This document shows, in pieces, positions 34,735-44,228 of a stretch of DNA of 64,000 nucleotides. Where the stretch lies: NCBI GenBank assembly GCA_965230565.1, contig CBDDLH010000005.1, positions 124,001 to 188,000 on the forward strand. The letters are read 5' to 3'. The DNA is from BCD1 sp965230565 (GTDB taxonomy: Bacteria > Bacteroidota > Bacteroidia > Chitinophagales > Saprospiraceae). The translations under genes and the position numbers were made by a program. The notes beneath the pieces are model-generated. The model ran no database searches. It was not told the origin of the DNA and worked only from the letters and a program-made list of their open reading frames with translations. Every line of letters begins with the position of its first letter. The stretch's first letter is position 1.

Positions 34735-35767
34735 GGTCCATTGTTTTTAATGCTTGTAACAATTGTTTGTTTTCTGTCGGAGTACCTATGGTAAATCTAA
34801 GACAGTTTTTCACCAGCTTGTTCCTGTTCCTTGTGATCACTTGCTTATCGACGAGTGTTTTATAAATTTTGTCGGCGTCAGTTACTTCAACCAATAGGAA
34901 GTTTGCATCGGAAGGGTAGATCTTTTTAACCAGGTTAAGTTCCAGGAGGTTTTTGCTTAGCGATTCTTTTTCTGAAAGAATGATTTTTTTTCTCGCCTCG
35001 AATTCGTTTGGGTTGTTGAGCGCATCAATAGCAGCTTTTTGATTCAGGGCGCTAACATTATAAGGTGGTTTAACCTTATTATAAAGGTTTATAATCTCAG
35101 GGTTTGCGTAAGCGATTCCTACACGAGCTGCCGCCAGCCCCCATGCTTTACTGAAGGTTTGACTCACTATGAGGTTCGGATATTTCTCAATAAGGTCGAG
35201 ACAGGAAGTTTGCTTGCTAAAATCAATATACGCTTCATCAATGATAACCACCCCCTGAAAGTTTTCCAGGATCATTTGAATGGATTCTCTGCCAAATGAA
35301 TTTCCGGTCGGGTTATTCGGAGAACAAATAAAAATGAGTTTGAGATTTTCCTGACCCAGGAATTGTCTGGTAGCCTCTGTGTCAATTTGAAAATCTGTTG
35401 ACAACGGAAGTTTAATCAGATCCACATTGTTGATAGCGGCCGAAACGTCGTACATCCCATAAGTAGGGGAGAAGGTCATGGCAACATCCTCGCCCGGGGT
35501 GCAAAAGATCCTGAAAGCCAGATCGATTACCTCATCACTGCCATTGCCAATGAAAATATTTTCCTGTCTCATATTTTTCATGGAAGCAAGCCTGTCCTTC
35601 AAAGCCCTCTGATAAGGATCGGGATAACGATTTAATATACCATACGGATTTTCATTAGCATCCAGAAAAATGCCTTCCGACCCGGTAAATTCATCCCGTG
35701 CACTCGAGTAAGGTTTTAAAGACCAGATATTGGACCGGACAATATTTTCAAGATTAAAATTCTTCAT
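34727..35767 (-). CDS. hisC: Histidinol-phosphate aminotransferase
   Basis: 346 aa, fold type I PLP enzyme. Landmarks: LDANENPYG, IFICSPNNPTGN, VVIIDEAYIDF, and the PLP lysine in SQTFSKAWGLAAARVG. It transfers an amino group from glutamate to imidazole acetol phosphate. It overlaps hisB by 8 bases and follows hisD by 18 bases. Confidence 0.95.
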   Translation of the reverse strand: MKNFNLENIVRSNIWSLKPYSSARDEFTGSEGIFLDANENPYGILNRYPDPYQRALKDRLASMKNMRQENIFIGNGSDEVIDLAFRIFCTPGEDVAMTFSPTYGMYDVSAAINNVDLIKLPLSTDFQIDTEATRQFLGQENLKLIFICSPNNPTGNSFGRESIQMILENFQGVVIIDEAYIDFSKQTSCLDLIEKYPNLIVSQTFSKAWGLAAARVGIAYANPEIINLYNKVKPPYNVSALNQKAAIDALNNPNEFEARKKIILSEKESLSKNLLELNLVKKIYPSDANFLLVEVTDADKIYKTLVDKQVITRNRNKLVKNCLRFTIGTPTENKQLLQALKTMDHE

Positions 35768-35785
35768 TATTCGTGAAATTGTAAT

Positions 35786-37078
35786 TCAAAAGAAATTCGT
35801 GGCTCCTTCCAACCGTATACTCACTGCGTTTTTGTGGGCCATCAATTCCTCAGCCTCAGCCATGATTTCTATGGCCGGGCCAATATTTTCCAATCCTTGC
35901 TTGCTCACTTTCTGGAAGGTGATCTTCTTGACAAAACTATCTATAGATACGCCGCTATAATTCCTGGCAAAACCATTGGTCGGTAATGTATGATTAGTGC
36001 CACTGGCGTAATCTCCTGCACTTTCGCAACTGTAATTGCCCAGGAAAACGGATCCTGCATTGGTGATTTGTTCTATGAAAGCATCTGCATTTTCTGAAGC
36101 AATGATCAGGTGTTCAGGCGCATAAAGATTGCTGAAATCGACGCAGACTATTAAGTTTTCCAGCAAAATAGCCCTGCTGAAATTGAGGGCTTGTCTGGCG
36201 ATATCCTTTCTGGGTAATAATTCCACTTGTTTTTCAACCTCCTTAATCGACTGCTCAATAACCTCGGCATCATCAGATAAAAGAATGACCTGGCTGTCCG
36301 TCCCGTGTTCAGCCTGGGAGAGCAGGTCGGCAGCGATAAAAGCGGGATTACCCGTTTTGTCGGCAATGATCAATACTTCGCTGGGGCCGGCCGGCATATC
36401 GATGGCCACTCCATCCTGCTGCACGAGTTCTTTGGCTTTGGTGACAAATTGATTGCCGGGACCGAATATCTTATTGACAGCCGGAATCGTTTCCGTTCCA
36501 TAAGTCATGGCGCCAATAGCTTGTGCTCCGCCTGTCTTGAAGATTTTTGTTGTGCCAACCAATTGGGCAGCAAATAGGATAGCCGGGTGAATTTTTCCTT
36601 CCTTATTTGGAGGGCTACAAAGAATTATCTCTTTGCAACCAGCAATCTTTGCCGGAATGCCCAGCATCAGGATGGTCGAGAACAAAGGCGCTGTTCCTCC
36701 GGGGATGTAAAGGCCTACTTTTTCAATGCCTACACTTTTGCGCCAGCACTGTACGCCCCTGGTCGTTTCGATCACTGTAACCGGCTCTTTTTGAGAATCG
36801 TGGAATTTCTTAATATTTGCTGCTGCAGCTACAATAGCTGCTTTAAGTTCTGAACTCACCAATCGGGAAGCTTCTTCGATTTCAGATTCCGTAACCTGGA
36901 GATTTTGTAGCCTGGCTTTGTCAAATTTCTCCGTGAATTCTAAAAGGGCCTGGTCACCATTCTTTTTAACTTCATTGAGAATATTTTCCACGATGGAGGT
37001 GAGTTCTGCTCTTTCAAAAGCAGGTCTTTGGCAGAGATCAGCCCAGCTATTTGTTTCAGGGTATTTTATTATTTGCAT
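35786..37078 (-). CDS. hisD: Histidinol dehydrogenase
   Basis: 430 aa from ATG 37078 (MQIIKYPETNSWADLC), preferred over an upstream in-frame start because it fits family length. Motifs: YIPGGTAPLFSTILMLGIPA, GGAQAIGAMTYGT, GPGNQFVTKAK, DMPAGPSEVLIIAD, and LLSQAEHGTDSQ with the Zn-ligand Gln/His. It performs the two-step NAD-dependent oxidation of histidinol to histidine. Confidence 0.96.
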   Translation of the reverse strand: MQIIKYPETNSWADLCQRPAFERAELTSIVENILNEVKKNGDQALLEFTEKFDKARLQNLQVTESEIEEASRLVSSELKAAIVAAAANIKKFHDSQKEPVTVIETTRGVQCWRKSVGIEKVGLYIPGGTAPLFSTILMLGIPAKIAGCKEIILCSPPNKEGKIHPAILFAAQLVGTTKIFKTGGAQAIGAMTYGTETIPAVNKIFGPGNQFVTKAKELVQQDGVAIDMPAGPSEVLIIADKTGNPAFIAADLLSQAEHGTDSQVILLSDDAEVIEQSIKEVEKQVELLPRKDIARQALNFSRAILLENLIVCVDFSNLYAPEHLIIASENADAFIEQITNAGSVFLGNYSCESAGDYASGTNHTLPTNGFARNYSGVSIDSFVKKITFQKVSKQGLENIGPAIEIMAEAEELMAHKNAVSIRLEGATNFF

Positions 37079-37103
37079 TTCAAAGGATTTTAAATTCCGG
37101 CGC

Positions 37104-37961
37104 TTACAAAACCATTTTATCAATTGGAATAATTAATATTCCTTCGGCGCCTGCTTGTTTAAGTTCATCGATTACACTCCAGAATTTGTCTTCGTCAATC
37201 ACCGAGTGCAAAGAACTCCAGCCAGGCTCGGCCAAAGGCAAAATAGTGGGACTTTTTAAAACCGGAAGAATCTTACTCACTGCATCAATCTTGTCATTTG
37301 GTACATTCAACAGAATATATTTGGTGTTTTTAGCTCTCAAAACTGCTCTGATCCTGAAAAGCAGTTTGTTGAGTGTTGCTCTCTGTTCTTCAGTGAGATT
37401 CTGAGAACTGGCAAGTACTGCTTCGGATTTCAAAATGACCTGAGTTTCTCTAAGACCATTTTTGAATAAAGTACTTCCCGAGCTGACGATATCACAAATA
37501 CCATCTGCAAGCCCGATATTCGGAGCAATTTCCACGGATCCGGAAATCATGTGGATCTCTGCATTGATATTTTTTTCGTCAAGAAATGATTGTAATGTTT
37601 TTGGATAAGAAGTGGCAATTTTTTTGCCTTCAAAATAGGAAAGATCATCAGAGGGAGTGCTTTTGGGGACGGCCAGAGAAACTCTGCATTTTGAGAATCC
37701 GAGTTTTTCGACTACTTCAACCTTTTTTTGCTTTTCTATCAGCAGGTTTTCGCCGATGATTCCAATATCAGCTACTCCGTCTTCCAGGTATTGTGGAATA
37801 TCCGAATTCCTTAGATAGAGGATTTCTAATGGGAAATTGGGTACGGTGACCTTGAGTTGATCTTTTCCGTTATTGATAGAAATGCCACAATCCTTTAGCA
37901 GTTTTAAGGAATCGTCGTGGAGCCGGCCGCTTTTTTGGATGGCAATTTTCAGTTTACTCAT
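37104..37961 (-). CDS. hisG: ATP phosphoribosyltransferase, long form
   Basis: 285 aa from ATG 37961 (MSKLKIAIQKSGRLHDDSLKLL). The catalytic domain shows DIGIIGENLL, ATSYPKTLQSFL and DGICDIVSSGSTLF. The C-terminal ACT-like regulatory domain (about 210-285, PTILPLAEPGWSSLHSVIDEDKFW) marks the long, HisZ-independent form that histidine inhibits. It catalyses the first step of the pathway. It sits 43 bases after an attenuator terminator, so expression should depend on histidyl-tRNA supply. Confidence 0.95.
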   Translation of the reverse strand: MSKLKIAIQKSGRLHDDSLKLLKDCGISINNGKDQLKVTVPNFPLEILYLRNSDIPQYLEDGVADIGIIGENLLIEKQKKVEVVEKLGFSKCRVSLAVPKSTPSDDLSYFEGKKIATSYPKTLQSFLDEKNINAEIHMISGSVEIAPNIGLADGICDIVSSGSTLFKNGLRETQVILKSEAVLASSQNLTEEQRATLNKLLFRIRAVLRAKNTKYILLNVPNDKIDAVSKILPVLKSPTILPLAEPGWSSLHSVIDEDKFWSVIDELKQAGAEGILIIPIDKMVL

Positions 37962-38004
37962 TTTTTCGATTGTTTTTGGTCTGAGTAAACGGCTGGGCAC
38001 AAAT

Positions 38005-38038
38005 AAAAAATCCCGCCTGATTTACTCAGACGGGATTT
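38005..38038 (-). terminator. his attenuator terminator
   Basis: On the minus strand the arm at 38038-38026 pairs with 38020-38008 (13 bp with one G-U pair) and is followed by T6 at 38010-38005. The 5' arm also contains CGTCTGAG (38032-38025), which can pair over 8 bp with CTCAGGCG (38085-38078) in the leader peptide region, forming a competing antiterminator. Confidence 0.9.
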
Positions 38039-38065
38039 GATATTTTTATTTAAATATTACACATA

Positions 38066-38128
38066 TCACTTCCATTTCGCCTGAGGGCAAATATGAAAAT
38101 GATGATGATGTAATTGAATAAAGTTCAT
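38066..38128 (-). CDS. hisL: Histidine leader peptide
   Basis: A 20-codon ORF (ATG at 38128, TGA ending at 38066) reads MNFIQLHHHHFHIC..., with four consecutive His codons (38110-38099) and a fifth at 38095-38093. Ribosome stalling at these codons when His-tRNA is short would leave the CTCAGGCG segment near the stop codon free to pair with the terminator's 5' arm and allow read-through into hisG. It is the classic amino-acid attenuation layout of enterobacterial his and trp leaders. It was too short for ordinary ORF calling. Confidence 0.9.
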   Translation of the reverse strand: MNFIQLHHHHFHICPQAKWK

Positions 38129-38145
38129 AATTATAAATTCTGATG

Positions 38146-38153
38146 CAAAACTA
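38146..38153 (-). promoter_or_regulatory. Candidate his operon -7 element (TAGTTTTG)
   Basis: The minus strand carries TAGTTTTG, an exact TAnnTTTG match, 18 bases upstream of the leader peptide start. A clear -33 TTG is not evident at the expected distance. The position fits an attenuator transcript with a short 5' end. Confidence 0.5.
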
Positions 38154-38264
38154 TGTACAATTAACGAACCTTCCTAATAATTGTTCAGCGTTTAGCAGAA
38201 ATTTTATATTCATGATTAAAAAAGGGGACCTAAAAGATGGTTTTACGTTTTGATTATCAATTAT

Positions 38265-41237
38265 TTAAATGCGATTGATTTTTTTGCTGATTTTTGATCC
38301 GTCTGTCAAAATAATTTCAAATAAATACAATCCTGTGCTTTCTCCGGATAGATCGATACGTATTTTTTCATTTCTGGCATCTGTCTTCCTGATCAATTTA
38401 CCCTGCATATTAAAGACCTTAACGCTTTCAAAAAGTCCTGCATCAGGACTATCAATAAATACCTCGCCACTGGTTGGATTCGGGTACATTCTGATAGACG
38501 AACCTGAAGGCTCATTTGTCGGAGTATCAATCACAACGTAAGGTTCTGAAATGGCAGAACAAGGTTCAGGATTGGTTACCTTCACCGTATATTCACCTGG
38601 CATTAAATTGGCCTTGGTCAGTGTCCAGGGATTAGGATCACCTTCAATAGGTTCCCCGTTAAAATACCACTGGTAATCATAAAAACCATAAAAAGGCAGG
38701 GCATAGATATATTCAGCATCTTCCTGAATCTCAGCGATCAGGTAATCAACTTCTACACCTACTCCTGAAGAAAATCCAAACTCAGGACAAATTGACGGAT
38801 AGGCTGTAACCGTGTAAGACCCAGGATTTGTTACCCATAAGGTGTCATTATTCGAGTCAGGAACCGGATCATAAACATCAAACCATTCAATATATGCCCA
38901 ATCACCGGGAAAAGAGATATGCAATAAAGTGGAATCTCCCTCTTCACAAATTTCGGCATTGTTGTAGGAAGTAACGGTCGGGGCTTGGAAAACCCAGGTG
39001 TCAATTAATATTGGATCAGAATACCCGATACAACCTGCAGAATCTACCTCGGCAGTATACCAGTCCACTCCTTCTGCAATAATATCAACCATGCTTTGGT
39101 TGGCTCCGGCAATAGGATTACCAAGTTCGTAATCATCGTCTCCGGTATAAAACGTGGTGTACCAATTATAGGAGTCATATTCCGTTTCACTTTCAAGGTT
39201 TAACTGTACAGGCTCATTTGCGCAGAAAACGTAAGTAGCAATAGAATCGTAAGGGGCAGGACGCCATGATTCGATGCCGTAGTTAGGATCTGGAAATACA
39301 TTGGGATTAACGCGGGGCCTGATATTGATAATGTTACTCGTGGTTTTGATCCCGTTGGGACAGGAATTGTGCTTTGCCTTTACAAGATAAGAATTAAATT
39401 CACTAACTGTCTGTGTGGTTTCTGCACCTGCCCCAATGATTGGAGAAAAATCTTCTTCATATCCCATACTTCCTATCTCGATGATTTCTTCAAACCATTG
39501 AATATTGTTCCAGGCGAATCCGCTGCTGATATTTAGAGTTGTTTCCTCTCCGGCGCATAAGGTTTCATCATTAGCCCAGATATATAATTCCCTTTCCGTA
39601 TAATCGTAAATAACCTTCTCACTGGAAAGAATCTGAATGCTTGGACAAGCGGAGACGGTTCCCTGGGCGTAATAACTACCTGGTGTGGTGACCAAATAGG
39701 ACAGATCCGTAGCATCAGGAATTACTTCAAGTGTGCCGTCAACAGATTCAAACCACTGGAAATCTTCGTAATCTCCTGCGGCCCAGGCAGGGATGAATAG
39801 CGTAACTGAACTATCAGGGCATAAATAACTCTGGTCCCAATTGTCAATACTCAGAAAAAGGGAAGAATTGGCATAACTGTCCATAAAGAGTTGACGACTG
39901 GATTCACATCCATTAAATTCTCCCACTACAGTGAGATATACGGCAGAATCAAAAGTAAAACTGTAGGTACTGCCTTGTACATCCAGCAGGTCTTCTTCAG
40001 AATAGTCGTTAAACCCATCATGTAGATACCAAGTGTATGCATACCCTTCATCGGCAAGGATAGCCGTAAGTTCTTCACCAGGGCAAAACTGTGAAAAGCT
40101 TGGGATACCCAGAATCTGTGGTTGAATGACGTCTAGGTAGGCCATCTCCAAACTTTCAGATGTAAGTACGATCTCCGGCCATTCCTCATTAGTGACTTCC
40201 ACAGAATAGCTTCCTTGCTGATAATTTTGATTAACGGTAATCGAATTGGTAGAATTATAAGCATCAAAACCATCTCTAAGCCAATGGTAAGTACTGTAGT
40301 TGTCAGAGGTGGCAAAAGTTACCGGTGTACCTTCACACACAACATCGTATGCGTTGGTATCGGCAGAAACAGTAATGTCAGGTACAATAAACAAGGCTTC
40401 CACTACCGGGCGTGCTTCTGTTGTGATGGTGCAACCATTTAAAGTAGCCTCTACGGCATAATAAGTATATGTTGATGTAAGGTCTGCGGTATATGTGGAA
40501 GCATTGGCATCGGGGATATTGGCGAGAGCTTCAGGATCAGTACCACTGAGCCATTGATAGGTATCCATCCCTTCGTCTGTCGTTAAGATTATACCGGTAT
40601 TATCTCCGGTTAAAGCTCCTATCAGAGAAATTTCAACATAGCTTAAATTGAGGGTGTTTGAGTTAACCATCTCGCCTTCATGTTCGACCTGAACATAATA
40701 AGCTCCCGGAGCACTGGCATCATAAGTTTGTCCGGTGGCCCCGTCAATGGCGACACCATCCATATACCACTGGTAGGAGGCGAATGTATCTTCAACACTA
40801 AGAGTTTCTATTTCTGTCCCGTCATCACATAACAATAGATCATCACCTGAGATGACTACGCCTGAAGCAATGTTGATTTCCAGGATTTCTGTGTATGACC
40901 ATTGGGAAATAAATGGCGAGAAAAATCCTCCCCAAACCCAAACGTGTTCGTTGATAGTGACGGTAACATTAAAGGTGCCGTCCCCGTTGTCGGTATAATC
41001 ATTGTATTGTGACCAAAGCGGATCCGTTCCGAAGTCAGGAAATACAGGGTATTCAGTATGGGTAAAAACAGCTGTAGGTGCTTCAAAGAAATAGTCATAT
41101 CTGAAAGTTACCTCTGTACCCGGGGCAACCTCGTATGGAGGAGTTAAGCCCTCTGGAGATACAATCGTAAAAGATTGGGCATGAGCGGCTGTTATTCCAA
41201 AAATTGAAAATAGAATCAGGTAAAGAAAATTCTTCAT
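38265..41237 (-). CDS. T9SS-exported Ig-like repeat protein
   Basis: 990 aa. Signal peptide MKNFLYLILFSIFGITAAHAQ. The body has about ten Ig/PKD-like repeats with the signature (Y/F)QW(Y/F)..G....GA......PG.YYV.V, seen for example as ASYQWYMDGVAIDGATGQTYDASAPGAYYVQV in pieces, including paired Cys. The C-terminus is a T9SS type A sorting domain (IRMYPNPTSGEVFIDSP...VKVFNMQGKLIRKT...GLYLFEIILTDG, about 915-990). It is a surface or secreted protein of unknown ligand. Hairpin 41267-41296 lies in its 5' leader. Confidence 0.85.
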   Translation of the reverse strand: MKNFLYLILFSIFGITAAHAQSFTIVSPEGLTPPYEVAPGTEVTFRYDYFFEAPTAVFTHTEYPVFPDFGTDPLWSQYNDYTDNGDGTFNVTVTINEHVWVWGGFFSPFISQWSYTEILEINIASGVVISGDDLLLCDDGTEIETLSVEDTFASYQWYMDGVAIDGATGQTYDASAPGAYYVQVEHEGEMVNSNTLNLSYVEISLIGALTGDNTGIILTTDEGMDTYQWLSGTDPEALANIPDANASTYTADLTSTYTYYAVEATLNGCTITTEARPVVEALFIVPDITVSADTNAYDVVCEGTPVTFATSDNYSTYHWLRDGFDAYNSTNSITVNQNYQQGSYSVEVTNEEWPEIVLTSESLEMAYLDVIQPQILGIPSFSQFCPGEELTAILADEGYAYTWYLHDGFNDYSEEDLLDVQGSTYSFTFDSAVYLTVVGEFNGCESSRQLFMDSYANSSLFLSIDNWDQSYLCPDSSVTLFIPAWAAGDYEDFQWFESVDGTLEVIPDATDLSYLVTTPGSYYAQGTVSACPSIQILSSEKVIYDYTERELYIWANDETLCAGEETTLNISSGFAWNNIQWFEEIIEIGSMGYEEDFSPIIGAGAETTQTVSEFNSYLVKAKHNSCPNGIKTTSNIINIRPRVNPNVFPDPNYGIESWRPAPYDSIATYVFCANEPVQLNLESETEYDSYNWYTTFYTGDDDYELGNPIAGANQSMVDIIAEGVDWYTAEVDSAGCIGYSDPILIDTWVFQAPTVTSYNNAEICEEGDSTLLHISFPGDWAYIEWFDVYDPVPDSNNDTLWVTNPGSYTVTAYPSICPEFGFSSGVGVEVDYLIAEIQEDAEYIYALPFYGFYDYQWYFNGEPIEGDPNPWTLTKANLMPGEYTVKVTNPEPCSAISEPYVVIDTPTNEPSGSSIRMYPNPTSGEVFIDSPDAGLFESVKVFNMQGKLIRKTDARNEKIRIDLSGESTGLYLFEIILTDGSKISKKINRI

Positions 41238-41266
41238 AACATATAAGTTTGGTTAAAAGAGAACTC

Positions 41267-41296
41267 TCTCCCGGCAGTGTGCTGACGTCCGGGAGA
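41267..41296. repeat. 8-bp hairpin between the HTH regulator and the Ig-like gene
   Basis: TCTCCCGG (41267-41274) pairs with CCGGGAGA (41289-41296) with a 14-nt loop. There is no U-tract downstream on the minus strand, so it is either a weak terminator of the regulator gene or a 5' leader structure of the Ig-like gene. Confidence 0.45.
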
Positions 41297-41393
41297 AAAA
41301 TTTTGGCAAGATTAAGCCTTGTGGGAGAGAATGGAATGAAATGTACCGTGACAAAGTGTGACACGGCGAAAAATTAGCGGGACAGCCCTAAAA

Positions 41394-43046
41394 TCAGGCT
41401 CGTTCGTACTGATGTAGCAAAATTCGGATGTCCTGATCTTTAGATAAATTCAGTTTTTCCCGGAGTCTTTGCTTCCGTTTTCTCACGGAATCGGGAGAGA
41501 TGTTCGAGATCTGAGCGATCTCTTTGGCATCCAGGTTGATCAGTAAATAAGCACAAAGTCTGAGGTCGGTTTTCGATAATACCGGATAATCTGTGATCAG
41601 CTTTTTGAAGAAATTACTATGAACCTCTTCGAAATGGACTTTGAAATCTTCCCATTGTTCATCGAGGTTAATGTTTTGGGTGATAGTCCTTTTGACGTTT
41701 CTTACCAGGTCGGCATTTTTGGCTTCGCCCTGGGTGTCGATTTTGTCAAGCATACTGGTCATGGAGTTGAGCATTTCATTTTTATTGACCAGGTGCAGCG
41801 CCTTGGCAGCCAGTTCCCTGTTTTTCATGTCCAGTTCCTGTCGTAATTTTTCCTGCTCCAGTTTGTTTTTGACGATTTCTAACTGGGCAAGTTCCTGTTC
41901 CTTTTGCAGAATGATGTTTTTTTGAGCCAGGTTGGTATTTTTTATTTTAAAGGAATAGATAAGTAAGGTGGAGATTATCAAAAGAGCTAAAATGCTTCCT
42001 CCCCAGATCAGTTTTTCCTGTCTTGCCTTATGTTCCAGCCATTCAATTTCTTTTTCCTTTTTCCCGAATTCATACCTCATTTCTGTTTCAGATACCCATT
42101 GACTTCTTTTTTCTGCCAGCAGCGTGTCCTTCCAGGCAATACAATAATTATAATATAAACTGGCATTCTCTTCGTCGAAGGAATTTTCATAGGTCTTGGC
42201 CAGCCAATCATAACATTCAATAATATTTTCAGTGTTTTTAACAACCATAAATGAATCCAGAGCCTTGTGCAGATATATAACTGCCGAATCGTATTTTTCG
42301 AAATGGAATAAGGTTCTACCGTAATTCAGATTAAAGTAAGGAAGGTATATATGAACGGGTTGGGCTTCAATTAAATCGAGGGCTTGTCGATAAAGATTAT
42401 TGGCAGCTTCATATTTATTTTCACCATAATAGATATTGCCGATATTGTTGAGGACGACGGAAATGTTGACAGTATCCGCATTCTCCTCGAAAATTTCCAA
42501 AGCTTGTTGGAAATAATTATTTGCCTCGGAATATTCATTTATTTCCTCCTTTACATTGCCGAGATTGATAAGGTTAATGGCTGTTTTTTTCCTGGCGTTT
42601 TGTTTCTTATTTATTTCCAGGGCTCTACCGAAATATTCCTCCGCCAGATCAAATTTGCCGTTTGTAGAATATACAATAGCTATATTGTTATAAACGGAAG
42701 TCAGTTGTTCTTCAAGGTTGTTTTTTTCAGCGAGATCCTGAGCCTGAAATAAGTAACCAAGACCTTCCTCATCAGAATTGTAGTATATATATAGGTTGCC
42801 AAGGTTGATATAGCCAATGATCTCCGTTTTTATATCGCCTTCTTCTTTGGCTTCTTCAATCACGTGATTTAATTTTTCGAAGGCTACATCAAAACTTTTT
42901 TCCCTGGAGGCATTGACTGCATCAATAATCAGAGAGTCCAGAGAACCTGGCTGAAGGTTGGCTTCATCCTTCTCAGGGCCAGCACAATTCAGTAGAAGAA
43001 TGGCCATCATCACCAAAATGATCAGAGTCAAACTTTGAATATTCAT
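41394..43046 (-). CDS. TPR sensor-regulator with C-terminal LuxR-type HTH
   Basis: 550 aa from ATG 43046. The N-terminal signal ends LLLNCAGPE, which looks like a lipobox. Six or more TPRs occupy about 70-340 (AVYSTNGKFDLAEEYFGRALEI-type pairs). One membrane helix is at about 350-370 (LIWGGSILALLIISTLLIYSF), followed by a coiled coil (QELAQLEIVKNKLEQEKLRQEL) and a HTH (KTDLRLCAYLLINLDAKEIAQISNISPDSVRKRKQRLREKL). This layout, periplasmic TPR sensor with cytoplasmic DNA-binding tail, is a common Bacteroidota regulator type. A cleaved lipoprotein signal and a later membrane helix are compatible. It is divergent from the YceI-porin genes, which it may control. Confidence 0.8.
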   Translation of the reverse strand: MNIQSLTLIILVMMAILLLNCAGPEKDEANLQPGSLDSLIIDAVNASREKSFDVAFEKLNHVIEEAKEEGDIKTEIIGYINLGNLYIYYNSDEEGLGYLFQAQDLAEKNNLEEQLTSVYNNIAIVYSTNGKFDLAEEYFGRALEINKKQNARKKTAINLINLGNVKEEINEYSEANNYFQQALEIFEENADTVNISVVLNNIGNIYYGENKYEAANNLYRQALDLIEAQPVHIYLPYFNLNYGRTLFHFEKYDSAVIYLHKALDSFMVVKNTENIIECYDWLAKTYENSFDEENASLYYNYCIAWKDTLLAEKRSQWVSETEMRYEFGKKEKEIEWLEHKARQEKLIWGGSILALLIISTLLIYSFKIKNTNLAQKNIILQKEQELAQLEIVKNKLEQEKLRQELDMKNRELAAKALHLVNKNEMLNSMTSMLDKIDTQGEAKNADLVRNVKRTITQNINLDEQWEDFKVHFEEVHSNFFKKLITDYPVLSKTDLRLCAYLLINLDAKEIAQISNISPDSVRKRKQRLREKLNLSKDQDIRILLHQYERA

Positions 43047-43364
43047 TATATATAATGATCTATTGTTCTCTAAAATCTTCATTATGCTTTGATTATGAAA
43101 AGCTATCAGTACTACGTTGAATTATTTTTTTAACTACCTCGTGTTAATTTGGAAATAACTGGGTGAATCGCAATAGAATTCTAGTTTATTATAGGGATTC
43201 CAAAAATTATATAAATGCCTTTTGAATGATTAAAATTTCGTTGCTTCAGGTCTGCCTGACCTTAAAATTAATTTAATATTATTTCTCGGGAAAATCACAC
43301 CTCATTGTGATTAAAATCACTAAAAAAGTTGATTTATGTCATCTGGCAACCTGACAAACCTGTA

Positions 43365-43372
43365 TAATTTTG
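43365..43372 (+). promoter_or_regulatory. Candidate -7 element (TAATTTTG)
   Basis: An exact TAnnTTTG match 51 bases upstream of the yceI ATG at 43423. It lies downstream of an in-frame upstream ATG (43336), which argues that the true start is 43423. Confidence 0.5.
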
Positions 43373-43422
43373 CTTCAGAACAAAGAAAGAAAAGAACTAC
43401 TAATTATACTAAACTAATCAAA

Positions 43423-44013
43423 ATGAGATCTTTAATATTCATATTAGCGCTTGGTTCGATACTGGTTTCATTTACCTTGACAACTGAAATCAGTTCCATT
43501 TCCTATACTATTGACAAGTCGACGAAAATTACCATTGAGGGAACATCAAACGTCCACGATTGGGTAGCTCATGTAAATAAGGTTACCGGGGGTGTTGAAT
43601 TTGGTGTTAGCGATGATGGGTTGATTCGTATCAACGAGTGTAATGTCAATATTGATGTTGAATCCATCAAAAGTGAAAAGGGATCCATAATGGACAACAA
43701 AATGTTCAAGGCCTTAAAAGGTAAAGAGCATCCCTCGATAACATTTAAGCTGAAAAGCATAGGCTCAATGGAAAAGACTTCCTCCGGATTTAAATCCAAA
43801 GTTTATGGTTATCTGACGGTCGCAGGTACAACAAAAGTCATCGGCTTTGATGTTGTGGGAACAGAGTTGGCAAACGGCAATTATGAGGTGAAAGGTTCAG
43901 AGAAGTTGAAAATGACCTCTTACAATGTTGATCCTCCAACCGCAATGATGGGAGCTATGACTACAGGTGACGACATAACAATAAAATTCCAAACCATTTT
44001 GGTGCAAAAATAA
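43423..44013 (+). CDS. YceI-family periplasmic protein
   Basis: 196 aa. Signal peptide MRSLIFILALGSILVSFTLT. The YceI lipocalin-like barrel reads YTIDKSTKITIEGTSNVHDW...VNIDVESIKSEKGSIMDNKMFKALKGKEHPSITFKLKSI...VYGYLTVAGTTKVIGFDVVG...LKMTSYNVDPPTAMMGAMTTGDDITIKF, in family order. YceI proteins bind isoprenoid-type lipids in the periplasm. The ATG at 43423 is chosen for the signal peptide and the promoter position. It precedes a porin-like gene and a second YceI gene on the same strand. Confidence 0.9.
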   Translation: MRSLIFILALGSILVSFTLTTEISSISYTIDKSTKITIEGTSNVHDWVAHVNKVTGGVEFGVSDDGLIRINECNVNIDVESIKSEKGSIMDNKMFKALKGKEHPSITFKLKSIGSMEKTSSGFKSKVYGYLTVAGTTKVIGFDVVGTELANGNYEVKGSEKLKMTSYNVDPPTAMMGAMTTGDDITIKFQTILVQK

Positions 44014-44228
44014 ATTGGAATAAAGACAACACACCCAATAGTTATTTTACTATTAACGAAAAATTGCTGCCTATGTGATCAGAAGATAATTTATTTAGTC
44101 TAAAGGGTTGATATTCAGCCCTATAAATTAAACATCATTTTTTAAACAAGAACATAGTTTGAGTCGGGAAAACTAAACTAACTAACCAAAACCTGATTTC
44201 AAACTGACAAATTCAAAACTTATAAATC

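Noticed and set aside
43336..43422. Upstream ATG for the first YceI gene
   Set aside because: It would put 29 polar residues before the signal peptide and place the promoter-like TAATTTTG inside the coding sequence.
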